DNA of 25,695 nt from AV69 sp036498205. GTDB taxonomy: Bacteria > Verrucomicrobiota > Verrucomicrobiia > Chthoniobacterales > UBA10450. Positions 7,832 to 15,286 of this stretch are shown one piece after another; position 1 is the stretch's first letter; each line of letters starts with the position of its first letter. Under the pieces are notes generated by a model that was given only the letters and a program-made list of their open reading frames with translations, did no database searches and was not told the DNA's origin. Made by a program: the position numbers and the translations under genes. The stretch covers positions 1 to 25,695 of the forward strand of contig DASXIC010000160.1 of the NCBI GenBank assembly GCA_036498205.1, written 5' to 3'.

Positions 7832-9103
7832 CTATTCATGAGACAAAGGCAGCGCAATATCGCGACGGAAGCGGCAGCCTTCGAAATGAATTTCCTCCAC
7901 CGCGGTATACGCCTGGGCTCGCGCTTGCTCGATACTCTCAGAAACTGCGGTTACCGCCAATACTCGTCCACCCGTGGAGATGATTTCGTCCCCTTCCCGG
8001 CGCGTAGCAGCGTGAAAAATCTGCACACCAGGCCTTTTGGCAGCGCTTTCTAAACCGGAGATTCGTTTTCCAGTTTCATATTTTCCGGGATATCCACCGG
8101 AGGCCAGGATCACCGTGACCGAAACGCGCGAATCGATTTCGATCTGAACATTTTCGAGATCGCCGTCAATCGAGGCGGTGAGTAATGGAAGCAAGTCTGA
8201 TCGAACGCGCGGCAGGATAGCCTGCGTCTCGGGATCGCCGAATCGGCAATTAAATTCGAGCACACGTAGTCCATTGTCTGTGACCATCAGCCCGGGAAAG
8301 AGCAGTCCGTGATATTGAATGGAGCGCTTGTTTAAGGCTGAAAGCAGCGGCCGCATGATCTGAGCATCGAATTCATTTTCACGCTTCGCATTCCAATTAT
8401 CAGCCGGACTGACCGCGCCCATTCCTCCGGTATTCGGTCCTAGATCGCCATCGAAAGCGCGCTTGTGATCGCGCGCTGTTGCCAACATTCGGAAATTCTC
8501 CGGACTTACGAGGGCATGAACCGAACACTCGCTCCCCCGCAACAATTCCTCGATTACGACACGCCGGCCCGCGTCGCCGAAGAGACGCTCTTCCATCATC
8601 GCGCGAATGGCCTGCCGGGCGGCCGCTTGATCGTGGGCCATCATCACTCCTTTCCCCAAAGCGAGGCCATCCGCCTTGATTACCACCGGCATTTTGACCT
8701 CGGCGCAATATTCCAGTGCTTCTTCGCTTGATGAAAACGTGCGCGCCGTCGCGGTGGGGATTTTTTCCGATTTCATCAATTGCTTGGCAAAGATTTTCGA
8801 CGCTTCCAACTGAGCCGCAGCTTTGCGTGGCCCAAAGACGCGGAGCTTTTCTGCTTCGAAAAGATCCACAATTCCGGCCGCGAGCGGATCGTCCGGCCCA
8901 ACTACAGTTAAATCGATTCGATTTTCTTTGGCGAAGCGCGCAAGCTCGACCAGTTCGTTAGCAGGGATAGGGAGGTTCTCGCCCACCGTCTCCGTCCCGG
9001 CGTTGCCCGGAGCACAGAATATCCTTTCCGTCTCTGGTGACTGGGCAAGCTTCCAAGCCAGGGCGTGTTCGCGGCCGCCACCGCCGACGACAAGAATTCT
9101 CAC
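7832..9103 (-). CDS. purD: Phosphoribosylamine-glycine ligase (GAR synthetase)
   Basis: A 423-residue ATP-grasp enzyme joining glycine to 5-phosphoribosylamine in the second step of purine synthesis. It has the N-terminal RILVVGGGGREHALAWKL, VVGPDDPLAAGIVDLF, VVIKADGLALGKGVM, the NTGGMGAVSP loop, and EFNCRFGDPETQAILPR (metal-binding part of the ATP-grasp site), ending with the usual C-terminal domain (VTVILASGGYPGKYETG...GRVLAVTA). The length is typical and the protein is not fused to other pur domains. The start is GTG at 9103. It lies 39 nt after the HtrA-like stop and runs into the S41-like gene; no other purine genes are nearby. Confidence 0.98.
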   Translation of the reverse strand: MRILVVGGGGREHALAWKLAQSPETERIFCAPGNAGTETVGENLPIPANELVELARFAKENRIDLTVVGPDDPLAAGIVDLFEAEKLRVFGPRKAAAQLEASKIFAKQLMKSEKIPTATARTFSSSEEALEYCAEVKMPVVIKADGLALGKGVMMAHDQAAARQAIRAMMEERLFGDAGRRVVIEELLRGSECSVHALVSPENFRMLATARDHKRAFDGDLGPNTGGMGAVSPADNWNAKRENEFDAQIMRPLLSALNKRSIQYHGLLFPGLMVTDNGLRVLEFNCRFGDPETQAILPRVRSDLLPLLTASIDGDLENVQIEIDSRVSVTVILASGGYPGKYETGKRISGLESAAKRPGVQIFHAATRREGDEIISTGGRVLAVTAVSESIEQARAQAYTAVEEIHFEGCRFRRDIALPLSHE

Positions 9104-9142
9104 AGGCGCGAGCGTGCTTCAGGCCGAAGGCGATAGCAAGAA

Positions 9143-10171
9143 TCAGCGCGATTCGAGCGGCATAAGGTAAATTTCCAGCTGCTCCGTATGGCGGACAATG
9201 GTCAATTTGCAGACCGAGCCGATACGTTCCCCAACCAGTTTCTTGTGCAAATCATGCACGCTACCGATCGGTTCGTCATTGAAGGCCACGATTACGTCAT
9301 TAGCTTGGATGCGGGCCTGTTCCGCTGGGCTGCCTTTCTCGATCGAGACGACCAGAACACCGGTGTCGAGTGGCAGATGGTAGTAACGCGTAATACGCCG
9401 GTGCAATGGAACCGTTTGCCCGGCTATCCCGACATAGCCACGGCGTATGCGCCCCTCCTTAATCAGCCAGCCAGCCACGAATTTGGCGGTGTTGCTCGCA
9501 ATGGCAAAGCAGATCCCCTGGGCGGGCCGGATCATTGCCGTGTTGACGCCAATAACCTCGCCCGCAGAATTCGCCAGCGGTCCACCGGAATTTCCCGGAT
9601 TTAAGGAAGCATCGGTCTGAATAATATTATCGATCAAGCGACCGGATTGTGCATGCATCGAGCGACCAATCGCGCTGATCACGCCCGTCGTTACACTTGC
9701 CTGGAAGCCAAGCGGATTTCCGATGGCGATCGCAATCTGACCCACGCGCAGTTTTTCCGAGTCAGCCAACCGCACGTGCGGGAGCTGCGCTGCATTAATC
9801 CGGATTACCGCCAGGTCGGTGTCGGGATCGTCGCCGATCAATTCCGCCGGCCATTCGCGGCCGTCGGACAAATTGACAGTGAGGGCAGACGCACTGTGGA
9901 CCACGTGGCTATTGGTTAAAATAAATCCGTCGGGCGCGATGATGAATCCCGAGCCACTGCCATTGGCGGCGTTTCTGGTGCGCGCCTCGATATTTACGAC
10001 TGAAGGGGCGACGCGCTGGACCACACCGACAACTGTCCGCGAGTAATCGTCCAGCAACGCCGCGTCATCCGCTCGCGTTGCTGAATCGTGCGCCCCGAGC
10101 TCAATATTGTTCTCGGGCGATTGAAGGGCGCTTAAGGTGTCATAATGGATAATACCATTAGTTTCGATCAT
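9143..10171 (-). CDS. HtrA-like (S1C) serine protease with PDZ domain, no signal peptide
   Basis: A 342-residue trypsin-fold protease of the DegP/HtrA type with one C-terminal PDZ domain. The triad is intact: His89 in TNSHVVH, Asp119 in DTDLAVI and Ser195 in GNSGGPL; IAIGNPLGF and NIIQTDASLNPG are typical of the family. The PDZ region (about 245-335) carries GVLVVSIEKGSPAEQARIQANDVIVAFND. Unlike DegP, DegQ and DegS, the N terminus (MIETNGIIHYDTLSAL...LLDDYSRTVVGVVQRVAPSVVNIE) has no signal peptide or membrane anchor, so it should act in the cytoplasm. I recall similar signal-less S1C proteins in other bacteria, but their substrates are not established. It heads a minus-strand run with purD, the S41-like gene and rnc, 39 nt before purD. 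Confidence 0.9.
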   Translation of the reverse strand: MIETNGIIHYDTLSALQSPENNIELGAHDSATRADDAALLDDYSRTVVGVVQRVAPSVVNIEARTRNAANGSGSGFIIAPDGFILTNSHVVHSASALTVNLSDGREWPAELIGDDPDTDLAVIRINAAQLPHVRLADSEKLRVGQIAIAIGNPLGFQASVTTGVISAIGRSMHAQSGRLIDNIIQTDASLNPGNSGGPLANSAGEVIGVNTAMIRPAQGICFAIASNTAKFVAGWLIKEGRIRRGYVGIAGQTVPLHRRITRYYHLPLDTGVLVVSIEKGSPAEQARIQANDVIVAFNDEPIGSVHDLHKKLVGERIGSVCKLTIVRHTEQLEIYLMPLESR

Positions 10172-10278
10172 ACAGTTAATTTAGAGCCTATGGCGCGGGT
10201 TGCAACACAGGCTGTTTCATTGCAAAACCTAGTTTCCGTTGTTACCGAAGCTCGTCTCACCTGCGACGGACGGGCATT

Positions 10279-11025
10279 GTGGGAAAATTCTGCAAGATTG
10301 AGAACGACGTGGACAAAAACGATTGCGGCCGAATTTTTCTCCTCTCGCCCGCTTACGCCGGCGGATTGCGAGCCCAGATGATTTTAAGCGAACGCGCGCA
10401 ATTCGCTCTCGCGCGTCGATTACGGAGCCGCCAGCGCGCCACCATCGGGGAGGTGTTCGAATTTCTTAGCGGACTCTATTTTCGCGGCAAGCTCGCTTAT
10501 GCAAATACCTTTGCGCGTCCGCAGGCAGGTCTCTGCGGTGTTCTCGTGATCACCCCTACGCGTGGTCTGGTCGATGCGAGGACAAAAATCAGCCTGCATG
10601 ATTTGCGCGAATTCGCGGAGGTCGATATCCACCAAAACGATCCCCGTTATCGCGAGCCGCTGGCGCGTGACGCGCGAAGCCTTGCCCAAAAGCTGACTGA
10701 TTCTACCGAGGTGATATTGCTCGGTAGCGTCGCTACGGGAAAATACATCGACGTTTTGGTGGAGAATTTTCAGGAGCGCCTGCGCTTTCCGGCGGATTTC
10801 GTCGGCCGTGGCGACATGAGCCGGGGCGGCTTGATGTTGCGTTGCGCCGCCGACAGGACGGAGCTGACTTATATTTCCGTTGCGGGCGCGGTGCGCAGTG
10901 GGAAACGCCCGCCGAAACTCGAGCCTCGCCGTTATACGCAGCCCGGGAAAACGAGAGTGGCACGCCCAGGCGGTCAGAAGTCGATCAGGAACGGGAAACT
11001 TTCGAGCGGTTTTTCCAATTTTTAA
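10279..11025 (+). CDS. Uncharacterised protein paired with ATP-dependent DNA ligase
   Basis: A 248-residue soluble protein with no family I can name confidently. Parts that look conserved are FLLSPAYAGGLRAQMIL (20-36), GEVFEFLSGLYFRGKLAYA (58-75), VLVITPTRGLV (88-98), VDIHQNDPRYREPLARDA (115-132), VILLGSVATGKYIDVL (145-160), RLRFPADFVGRGDMSRGGLMLRCA (167-190) and ISVAGAVRSGKRPPKLEP (199-216). GSVATGKY resembles a P-loop (GxxxxGK) but ends in Tyr rather than Ser/Thr, so NTP binding is only a suggestion. The tail is basic and low in order. The start is GTG at 10279, or possibly GTG 10309 (MDKNDCGRIF). The stop lies 2 nt before the DNA ligase ATG, so the two are co-translated. I recall similar proteins beside ATP-dependent ligases, but cannot verify it here; a repair partner role is inferred. 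Confidence 0.8.
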   Translation: MGKFCKIENDVDKNDCGRIFLLSPAYAGGLRAQMILSERAQFALARRLRSRQRATIGEVFEFLSGLYFRGKLAYANTFARPQAGLCGVLVITPTRGLVDARTKISLHDLREFAEVDIHQNDPRYREPLARDARSLAQKLTDSTEVILLGSVATGKYIDVLVENFQERLRFPADFVGRGDMSRGGLMLRCAADRTELTYISVAGAVRSGKRPPKLEPRRYTQPGKTRVARPGGQKSIRNGKLSSGFSNF

Positions 11026-11027
11026 GG

Positions 11028-12059
11028 ATGACAGCACGTGCTTTGAAGCCGCCCATCCCTCCGATGGAGGCGCGTTCGGTTGATCAAATTCCTGTCGGCG
11101 ACGAATGGCAATACGAACCAAAATGGGATGGGTTCCGGTGCATCGCTTTCCGCGACGGGTCGGATGTTTTTCTGCAATCAAAGTCGGGTCAACCGCTGGC
11201 GCGTTATTTTCCCGATGTGGTTAAGGCGCTCTCCTCTTTGCCTGCGAAAAAATTCGTCGTAGACGGCGAGATCGTCATCGAAGTCGATGGGCGACTGTCA
11301 TTTGATGAATTGCAATTGCGACTGCATCCCGCTGCCAGTCGCGTGCAAAAATTAGCGGCCGCGCATCCGGCTACTTTTATTTTGTTCGATCTGCTTGCGG
11401 AGGAAAACGCGAAAACGTTGTTAGCGCTTCCGTTGCGGACGCGTCGCGGTGCGCTCGAGCGTTTCAGTAAGAAAAACCTAAAAGGGCAACGCGCGATTCG
11501 CCTTTCGCCGGCGACAACATCGCTGGCACAGGCAAAGAAATGGTTCGCCAGGGTGGGCGGTAATCTCGACGGCATTATCGCGAAGCAACTTGCCGCGGGT
11601 TATGCCTCCGGCGAACGCGATGCGATGGTTAAGGTGAAAAATATTCGGAGCGCTGATTGCGTGATCGGCGGATTTCGTTACGCCGCCGGCACGAAGTTAA
11701 TCGGCTCGCTCCTGCTCGGTCTCTACGATGACGCCGGATTGCTTCACCACGTTGGTTTTACCTCCGCATTCAAAGCGGCTGATAAACGTGCCTTGACCCG
11801 GAAGTTTGAAGCTCTGAGGAAACCACCCGGATTCACCGGCAATGCGCCCGGTGGTCCGAGTCGGTGGAGTACCGAGCGCACCGGCGAATGGGAGCCAGTC
11901 GATCCGAAAGTTGTCGTCGAAGTAGCGTATGATCATTTCACAGGTGAGCGTTTTCGACACGGCACCAAGATTATTCGCTGGCGACCTGACAAGGCCCCGC
12001 GTCAATGCACGATGGACCAGGTTGCCCATCGCGAGGGCCAAGCGATCGACTTGCTGTAA
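11028..12059 (+). CDS. ATP-dependent DNA ligase, LigC-type
   Basis: A 343-residue minimal ATP-dependent DNA ligase made of an adenylation domain and an OB-fold domain, about the length of mycobacterial LigC. The nucleotidyl motif EPKWDGFR holds Lys32, which becomes adenylated; further motifs are VVDGEIVI, FILFDLL, DGIIAKQL and MVKVKNIRSADCVIGGF. The C-terminal RHGTKIIRWRPDKAPRQCT is the LigC-style motif VI region. It lacks the polymerase and phosphoesterase domains of LigD. LigC enzymes take part in base-excision-type or end-joining repair alongside the NAD-dependent LigA. The frame is open upstream to 10842, but that part overlaps the previous gene; ATG 11028, 2 nt after that gene's stop, is the sound start. 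No Ku gene lies in the window. Confidence 0.93.
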   Translation: MTARALKPPIPPMEARSVDQIPVGDEWQYEPKWDGFRCIAFRDGSDVFLQSKSGQPLARYFPDVVKALSSLPAKKFVVDGEIVIEVDGRLSFDELQLRLHPAASRVQKLAAAHPATFILFDLLAEENAKTLLALPLRTRRGALERFSKKNLKGQRAIRLSPATTSLAQAKKWFARVGGNLDGIIAKQLAAGYASGERDAMVKVKNIRSADCVIGGFRYAAGTKLIGSLLLGLYDDAGLLHHVGFTSAFKAADKRALTRKFEALRKPPGFTGNAPGGPSRWSTERTGEWEPVDPKVVVEVAYDHFTGERFRHGTKIIRWRPDKAPRQCTMDQVAHREGQAIDLL

Positions 12060-12109
12060 ATGCGGGCCATCGAAACTTGCCTTTACGCGATCGTTCACTA
12101 CGCAGATTC

Positions 12110-12973
12110 TTACTGCTCCGGATTCAGTTCGAAGTTGATGTTAACGTCATAGTGGTCGCCGCCGAGCCCGGACGGGAGCGCATCCACCTTCGTTACGCGC
12201 TTTGCGACCGATTCGATCGATTCATCAACAACCACGTTGCCGGATGATCGCACGATCTTGAAATCGGAAATGCGTCCGTCTTTCTCAATCCGGATCCTGG
12301 CGACAGCCGAAAGTTTTGCGCCCGAAGCAACCACCGTTGTCGGTTGGGCCCATTCCTTATAGAAGCGGTCGTGCAGCATATTGCCGTACCAGTTGAACTC
12401 CCCTGAGCTTTTGGCTGCTACACCCAAGTGACCGCTGCCGTGGCTTCCATCGCCACCGCCGGTTTTATTGCTTTTGTTTTCGGTCGTTTTCTCACTGGTT
12501 TTTTTCCTGGCCGCTGGAGACGGACTCGCGCCGGCATGTAATTTCTCTGATGGCGTTGTTTTCGGCTTGGCTGACGGTTTCGTTTTGAGGGGCTTCTTCG
12601 GAGTGCCCTTGGGTGTGGCTCTGGGCGAAACTCTGGGAGTCGCCTTTGGCGCCGCCGTCGCCGTCGGAGTAGGAGTTTCGGCTGGAAGCTGAATATCGCT
12701 TTTCGGAACAGCGGATGTTGAATGGTCCTCTTCCAGTTTTTCAGGCGGGCTCTTGCTCTGCGGTGTCTCCTCTGGTGGTAAAGCTGGTGTCAGAGCGACC
12801 GGCGAAGCAGATACTACTTCGGAGGATTCGCCCGATTCGCCCCTGAGCCAGGTAATCGTCTGGGCATTGGCGGTTTTTGATCCACCGCTCCAGTGTAAAA
12901 TTGCAAGAAGCAAAGCGGTGTGCGCGATCGCAATCAGAATGACGTTTCGCCAGAAACGTGCCTCGCGCGACAT
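12110..12973 (-). CDS. TonB/TolA-like energy transducer
   Basis: A 287-residue protein with TonB/TolA architecture. A single N-terminal membrane helix (about 9-28, WRNVILIAIAHTALLLAILHW) precedes a long periplasm-spanning region rich in Pro, Thr, Lys, Ala and Ser (about 65-165, with TPTPTATAAPKATPRVSPRA-type repeats), then a Gly/His stretch (GGGDGSHGSGHLG). The C-terminal domain (about 190-287: MLHDRFYKEWAQPTTVV, LSAVARIRIEKDGRISDFKIVRSSGN, VDALPSGLGGDHYDVNINFEL) matches the TonB/TolA C-terminal fold. It would pass proton-motive energy from ExbB-ExbD to the outer membrane. It starts 3 nt after the exbD stop on the same strand. TonB and TolA are hard to separate at this level; with ExbB/ExbD upstream and no pal or tolB here, TonB-like is the safer name. 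Confidence 0.85.
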   Translation of the reverse strand: MSREARFWRNVILIAIAHTALLLAILHWSGGSKTANAQTITWLRGESGESSEVVSASPVALTPALPPEETPQSKSPPEKLEEDHSTSAVPKSDIQLPAETPTPTATAAPKATPRVSPRATPKGTPKKPLKTKPSAKPKTTPSEKLHAGASPSPAARKKTSEKTTENKSNKTGGGDGSHGSGHLGVAAKSSGEFNWYGNMLHDRFYKEWAQPTTVVASGAKLSAVARIRIEKDGRISDFKIVRSSGNVVVDESIESVAKRVTKVDALPSGLGGDHYDVNINFELNPEQ

Positions 12974-12976
12974 TAT

Positions 12977-13393
12977 CTATTTTGATTCTGCTTTGGTTGC
13001 GATGCCGACCTTCGTAATTCCTGCGCGCTGCACCGCATCCATCACCGTGACGAGCTTCTGCACGGGCAACTCCCGATCCGGGCGAATGACAATGGCGACA
13101 TCAGGATTAGCGCGTTTGGATTCACTCAAACGCGCTGTCAGTGAATCGGCATCCACAATTTCGTCGTTAATCTTGATTATTTCAGAGCGATCAATGGAGA
13201 CGGTTTGCACGTCGGAACGATTTACCGGCGGGTTAGCAGCCCCACTCGATGGGATGACCAGATTCATACTGTTCTCGAGTAACGGGGTGGTGATCATGAA
13301 GATGATCAGGAGGACGAAAGCGAGATCGAGTAGGGGGGTTACATTGATCTCGCTCAAGGTGGAGAAGTTGCTCCGGCTGGAGTAGCGCTTCAT
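12977..13393 (-). CDS. exbD: ExbD/TolR biopolymer transport protein
   Basis: A 138-residue ExbD/TolR protein. A short cytoplasmic N terminus (MKRYSSRSNFSTLSE) leads into INVTPLLDLAFVLLIIFMITTPLL, one membrane helix with Asp23 in the position of the essential proton-relaying aspartate of ExbD. The periplasmic part follows (VNRSDVQTVSIDRSEIIKINDEIVDADSLTARL...ANPDVAIVIRPDRELPVQKLVTVMDAVQRAGITKVGIAT). The start at 13393 is set by an ATGA overlap with the exbB stop. The frame remains open upstream to 13546 inside exbB, but that part has no ExbD character. With ExbB it forms the proton-driven motor for the TonB-like protein encoded next. Confidence 0.95.
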   Translation of the reverse strand: MKRYSSRSNFSTLSEINVTPLLDLAFVLLIIFMITTPLLENSMNLVIPSSGAANPPVNRSDVQTVSIDRSEIIKINDEIVDADSLTARLSESKRANPDVAIVIRPDRELPVQKLVTVMDAVQRAGITKVGIATKAESK

Positions 13394-14154
13394 CGGCGGA
13401 ACTCCGGCATACGACTGTTGTGTTCGACGTATTTGTGCTCGAACTCCGATGCGAGCTCGGCTGCGAAATTGTCCATTTGCACAATCATCCCGCGAATCCG
13501 CGTCACCAGGAAATTGTAGCCAAACATGGCCGGAATTGCGACGCACAGCGCAGTCACGGTCGTAATCAAGGCGCCGGAAACGCCAGGGGCCATTGTGGCA
13601 AGATTAGGCGAACCAGCGACAGCGACATCGGTAAAGGTGTCCATCACTCCCCAAACGGTACCCAGCAATCCAAGGAACGGTGCACCGCTCACGGCAGTTG
13701 CCAGGAGAATCATTTGCGACTCAAGATCGAGCGCGGTTTCGCCAACCGCCCGCTCCATCGCCGCTCTCACAGCATTCATTTGTGCAGGCGAAATCTTGTC
13801 GGCCACGCCTAATCGGGCACGAAACGTTTCGTCCACTTCCGCAGAACCGAGCAGCTGAAACGTCATCTCCTCGCAACCGGCACGGTAGACATTGAAAAGA
13901 GGCGCGCCGGGAAAGCGCGCATTCTTCTCGAACAAACGCAACGGCTGTCGATCCTGCCGAAACGCCTCGAGAAAACGCCTCGTCTGGCTACCTGCGAAGC
14001 GAATGACCCGCAGCTTCGTGATCATGACCGACCAGCTGAAAATCGAGCCGATGGCAAGGGTCAGGAGCACGATCTTGCCCGCGACCGTGGAATGCTCAAA
14101 GGCGAAAAGAAGCCCGCCGCTCGCGAGCAATTCCGAAAACAGAAGCGGTGACAA
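13390..14154 (-). CDS. exbB: ExbB/TolQ/MotA-type proton channel protein
   Basis: A 254-residue ExbB/TolQ protein with three membrane segments: about 22-45 (TVAGKIVLLTLAIGSIFSWSVM), 145-172 (MILLATAVSGAPFLGLLGTVWGVMDTF) and 190-217 (PGVSGALITTVTALCVAIPAMFGYNFL). The second segment holds the family signature GAPFLGLLGTVWGVM, and the third the conserved Thr/Ala-rich helix lining the proton path. The start is TTG at 14154; no ATG is available before residue 44, which would cut off the first helix. It lies 42 nt downstream of lgt on the same strand and overlaps exbD by 4 nt (ATGA). The three genes form a complete TonB-type energising module. Confidence 0.95.
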   Translation of the reverse strand: MSPLLFSELLASGGLLFAFEHSTVAGKIVLLTLAIGSIFSWSVMITKLRVIRFAGSQTRRFLEAFRQDRQPLRLFEKNARFPGAPLFNVYRAGCEEMTFQLLGSAEVDETFRARLGVADKISPAQMNAVRAAMERAVGETALDLESQMILLATAVSGAPFLGLLGTVWGVMDTFTDVAVAGSPNLATMAPGVSGALITTVTALCVAIPAMFGYNFLVTRIRGMIVQMDNFAAELASEFEHKYVEHNSRMPEFRR

Positions 14155-14196
14155 GTTGCCTAAGTAATAACGGATTTCGGAAAAAGGAAAAGCCCG

Positions 14197-15129
14197 TTAC
14201 GCCGCTCGCCTTGGAAAGGCTGGCCGCATTCTGGCGACAACGATAAAACCGAGCCCGATTGCGATCAGAAAAAACGAAAGAAATTGTCCCCGCGTGAACA
14301 CACCAACCAGAGGCGCGTCCGGTTCGCGAAAATTTTCTACGATGATGCGGAAAATTGCGTAGCAGATGAAAAAAACGCCGGTGAGTACGCCATTGGGCGG
14401 TCGCGTTCGCGTGCGCACCAGCCATAGAATGGCGAAGAGAACGATTCCTTCGAAAAACGCTTCGTAAAGTTGCGAGGGATGACGTGGAGTGAGAATTCCG
14501 CGCATAAGGTCCGTGAGCGAAGAGTTATGGCGCGCAGCCTGAATAACCAACTCGGGATCTATCAACGACGGGTCGATTTTCGTCGCGAGAGCTACGGCCT
14601 GGTCAGCTTCGGCAGGACTCTCGAGCAGTTCTTTCGGAAACTGCATGGCCCACGCTACATTCGTTGGCCGGCCGTAGAGCTCACCATTAATAAAATTGGC
14701 GCAGCGACCGAAAAAGAGACCGATGGGCGCGGCGATGACGAGGGCATCTCCAAGATTCATCCAGGAAAACTTATGCCGGCGCGCGTAATACAGAGTTAAG
14801 AGGAGAATGCCGATCATGCCTCCGTGGCTGGCCATACCGCCCTCCCACACCCGCAAAATCGAGAGCGGTTCGCGCAACATCTGCGGCTTGTAAAACAATA
14901 CGTAACCGATCCGACCGCCGAGCAACACTCCGAATAGTGCGGTCCAGGTGATGAAATCGCTGACACGATTCGGCGGTAAATCGCAATACCCTCGTCTCGC
15001 CAACAAATGAACGATCAGAAAGGCGGAAATAAACGCCAGAACATAGGCAAACCCGTACCAGCGCGGCCCAACGTTGTCCCAGAGGCGGAAAATGAACGGA
15101 TCGAAGTTATCGACGAAGTAGGAGAGCAT
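14197..15129 (-). CDS. lgt: Prolipoprotein diacylglyceryl transferase
   Basis: A 310-residue polytopic inner-membrane enzyme that adds diacylglycerol from phosphatidylglycerol to the lipobox cysteine of prolipoproteins. Family landmarks are RWYGFAYVLAF (23-33), GGRIGYVLFY (71-80), EGGMASHGGMIGI with His102 (equivalent to the essential His103 of E. coli Lgt), FGRCANFINGELYGRPT (140-156, containing the Lgt signature), RHPSQLYEAFFEG and the C-terminal YAIFRIIVENFREPD. A loop of about 45 residues after YGRPTNVAWAMQFP (roughly 165-210) is longer than in E. coli. The ATG at 15129 starts at the first hydrophobic stretch; no strong ribosome-binding site is visible. It is followed closely by exbB and preceded, on the same strand, by the uvrA end and a palindromic element. 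Confidence 0.97.
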   Translation of the reverse strand: MLSYFVDNFDPFIFRLWDNVGPRWYGFAYVLAFISAFLIVHLLARRGYCDLPPNRVSDFITWTALFGVLLGGRIGYVLFYKPQMLREPLSILRVWEGGMASHGGMIGILLLTLYYARRHKFSWMNLGDALVIAAPIGLFFGRCANFINGELYGRPTNVAWAMQFPKELLESPAEADQAVALATKIDPSLIDPELVIQAARHNSSLTDLMRGILTPRHPSQLYEAFFEGIVLFAILWLVRTRTRPPNGVLTGVFFICYAIFRIIVENFREPDAPLVGVFTRGQFLSFFLIAIGLGFIVVARMRPAFPRRAA

Positions 15130-15198
15130 CGAACCGCGAACCTATCCCGTCGTTACGGTCTAAGTCGAGGGCCTGGACGGCTAAAAGTGAGGCGACGC

Positions 15199-15286
15199 TG
15201 TCATCGCGAGCCACAAAGCTGGCGAGGGATCTCGCCAAAAATTATCGGATTTAGAGAGATCCTTCGCTTCGCTCAGCAAGACAAAG
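15199..15286. repeat. Interrupted palindrome, copy A (supplies uvrA stop)
   Basis: Two inverted arms lie at about 15199-15233 (GTCATCGCGAG...GCGAGGGATCTC) and 15254-15284 (GAGATCCTTCGCTTCGCTCA...GAC), separated by a short AT-rich spacer. They can pair over GGATCTC/GAGATCC and GCGA/TCGC with internal mismatches. This is the most regular copy of the family seen in the window. The uvrA stop codon (TGA, minus strand, 15273-15275) lies inside the right arm, in the CTGAGCG part, so the last residues of UvrA (LSC) and its stop derive from the element. The hairpin could also act as a transcript end or RNA-stability structure between uvrA and lgt; there is no T-run to make it a classical terminator. 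Confidence 0.7.

Noticed and set aside
10172..10215. Sigma-70-like promoter for the HtrA gene (minus strand TTGCAA, 16 bp, TAAATT)
   Set aside because: Each hexamer matches consensus at only 4 of 6 positions and would place the start site at about the ATG; too weak to call by eye.
10842..11027. Upstream extension of the DNA ligase frame
   Set aside because: It lies in another frame of the preceding gene and the ligase domain begins only after the ATG at 11028.
10420..11181. 253-residue open frame antisense to the ligase-partner gene
   Set aside because: It is antisense to a plausible gene, basic and without family features.
13394..13546. Upstream extension of exbD
   Set aside because: It overlaps the end of exbB out of frame; ExbD homology begins at MKRYSS.
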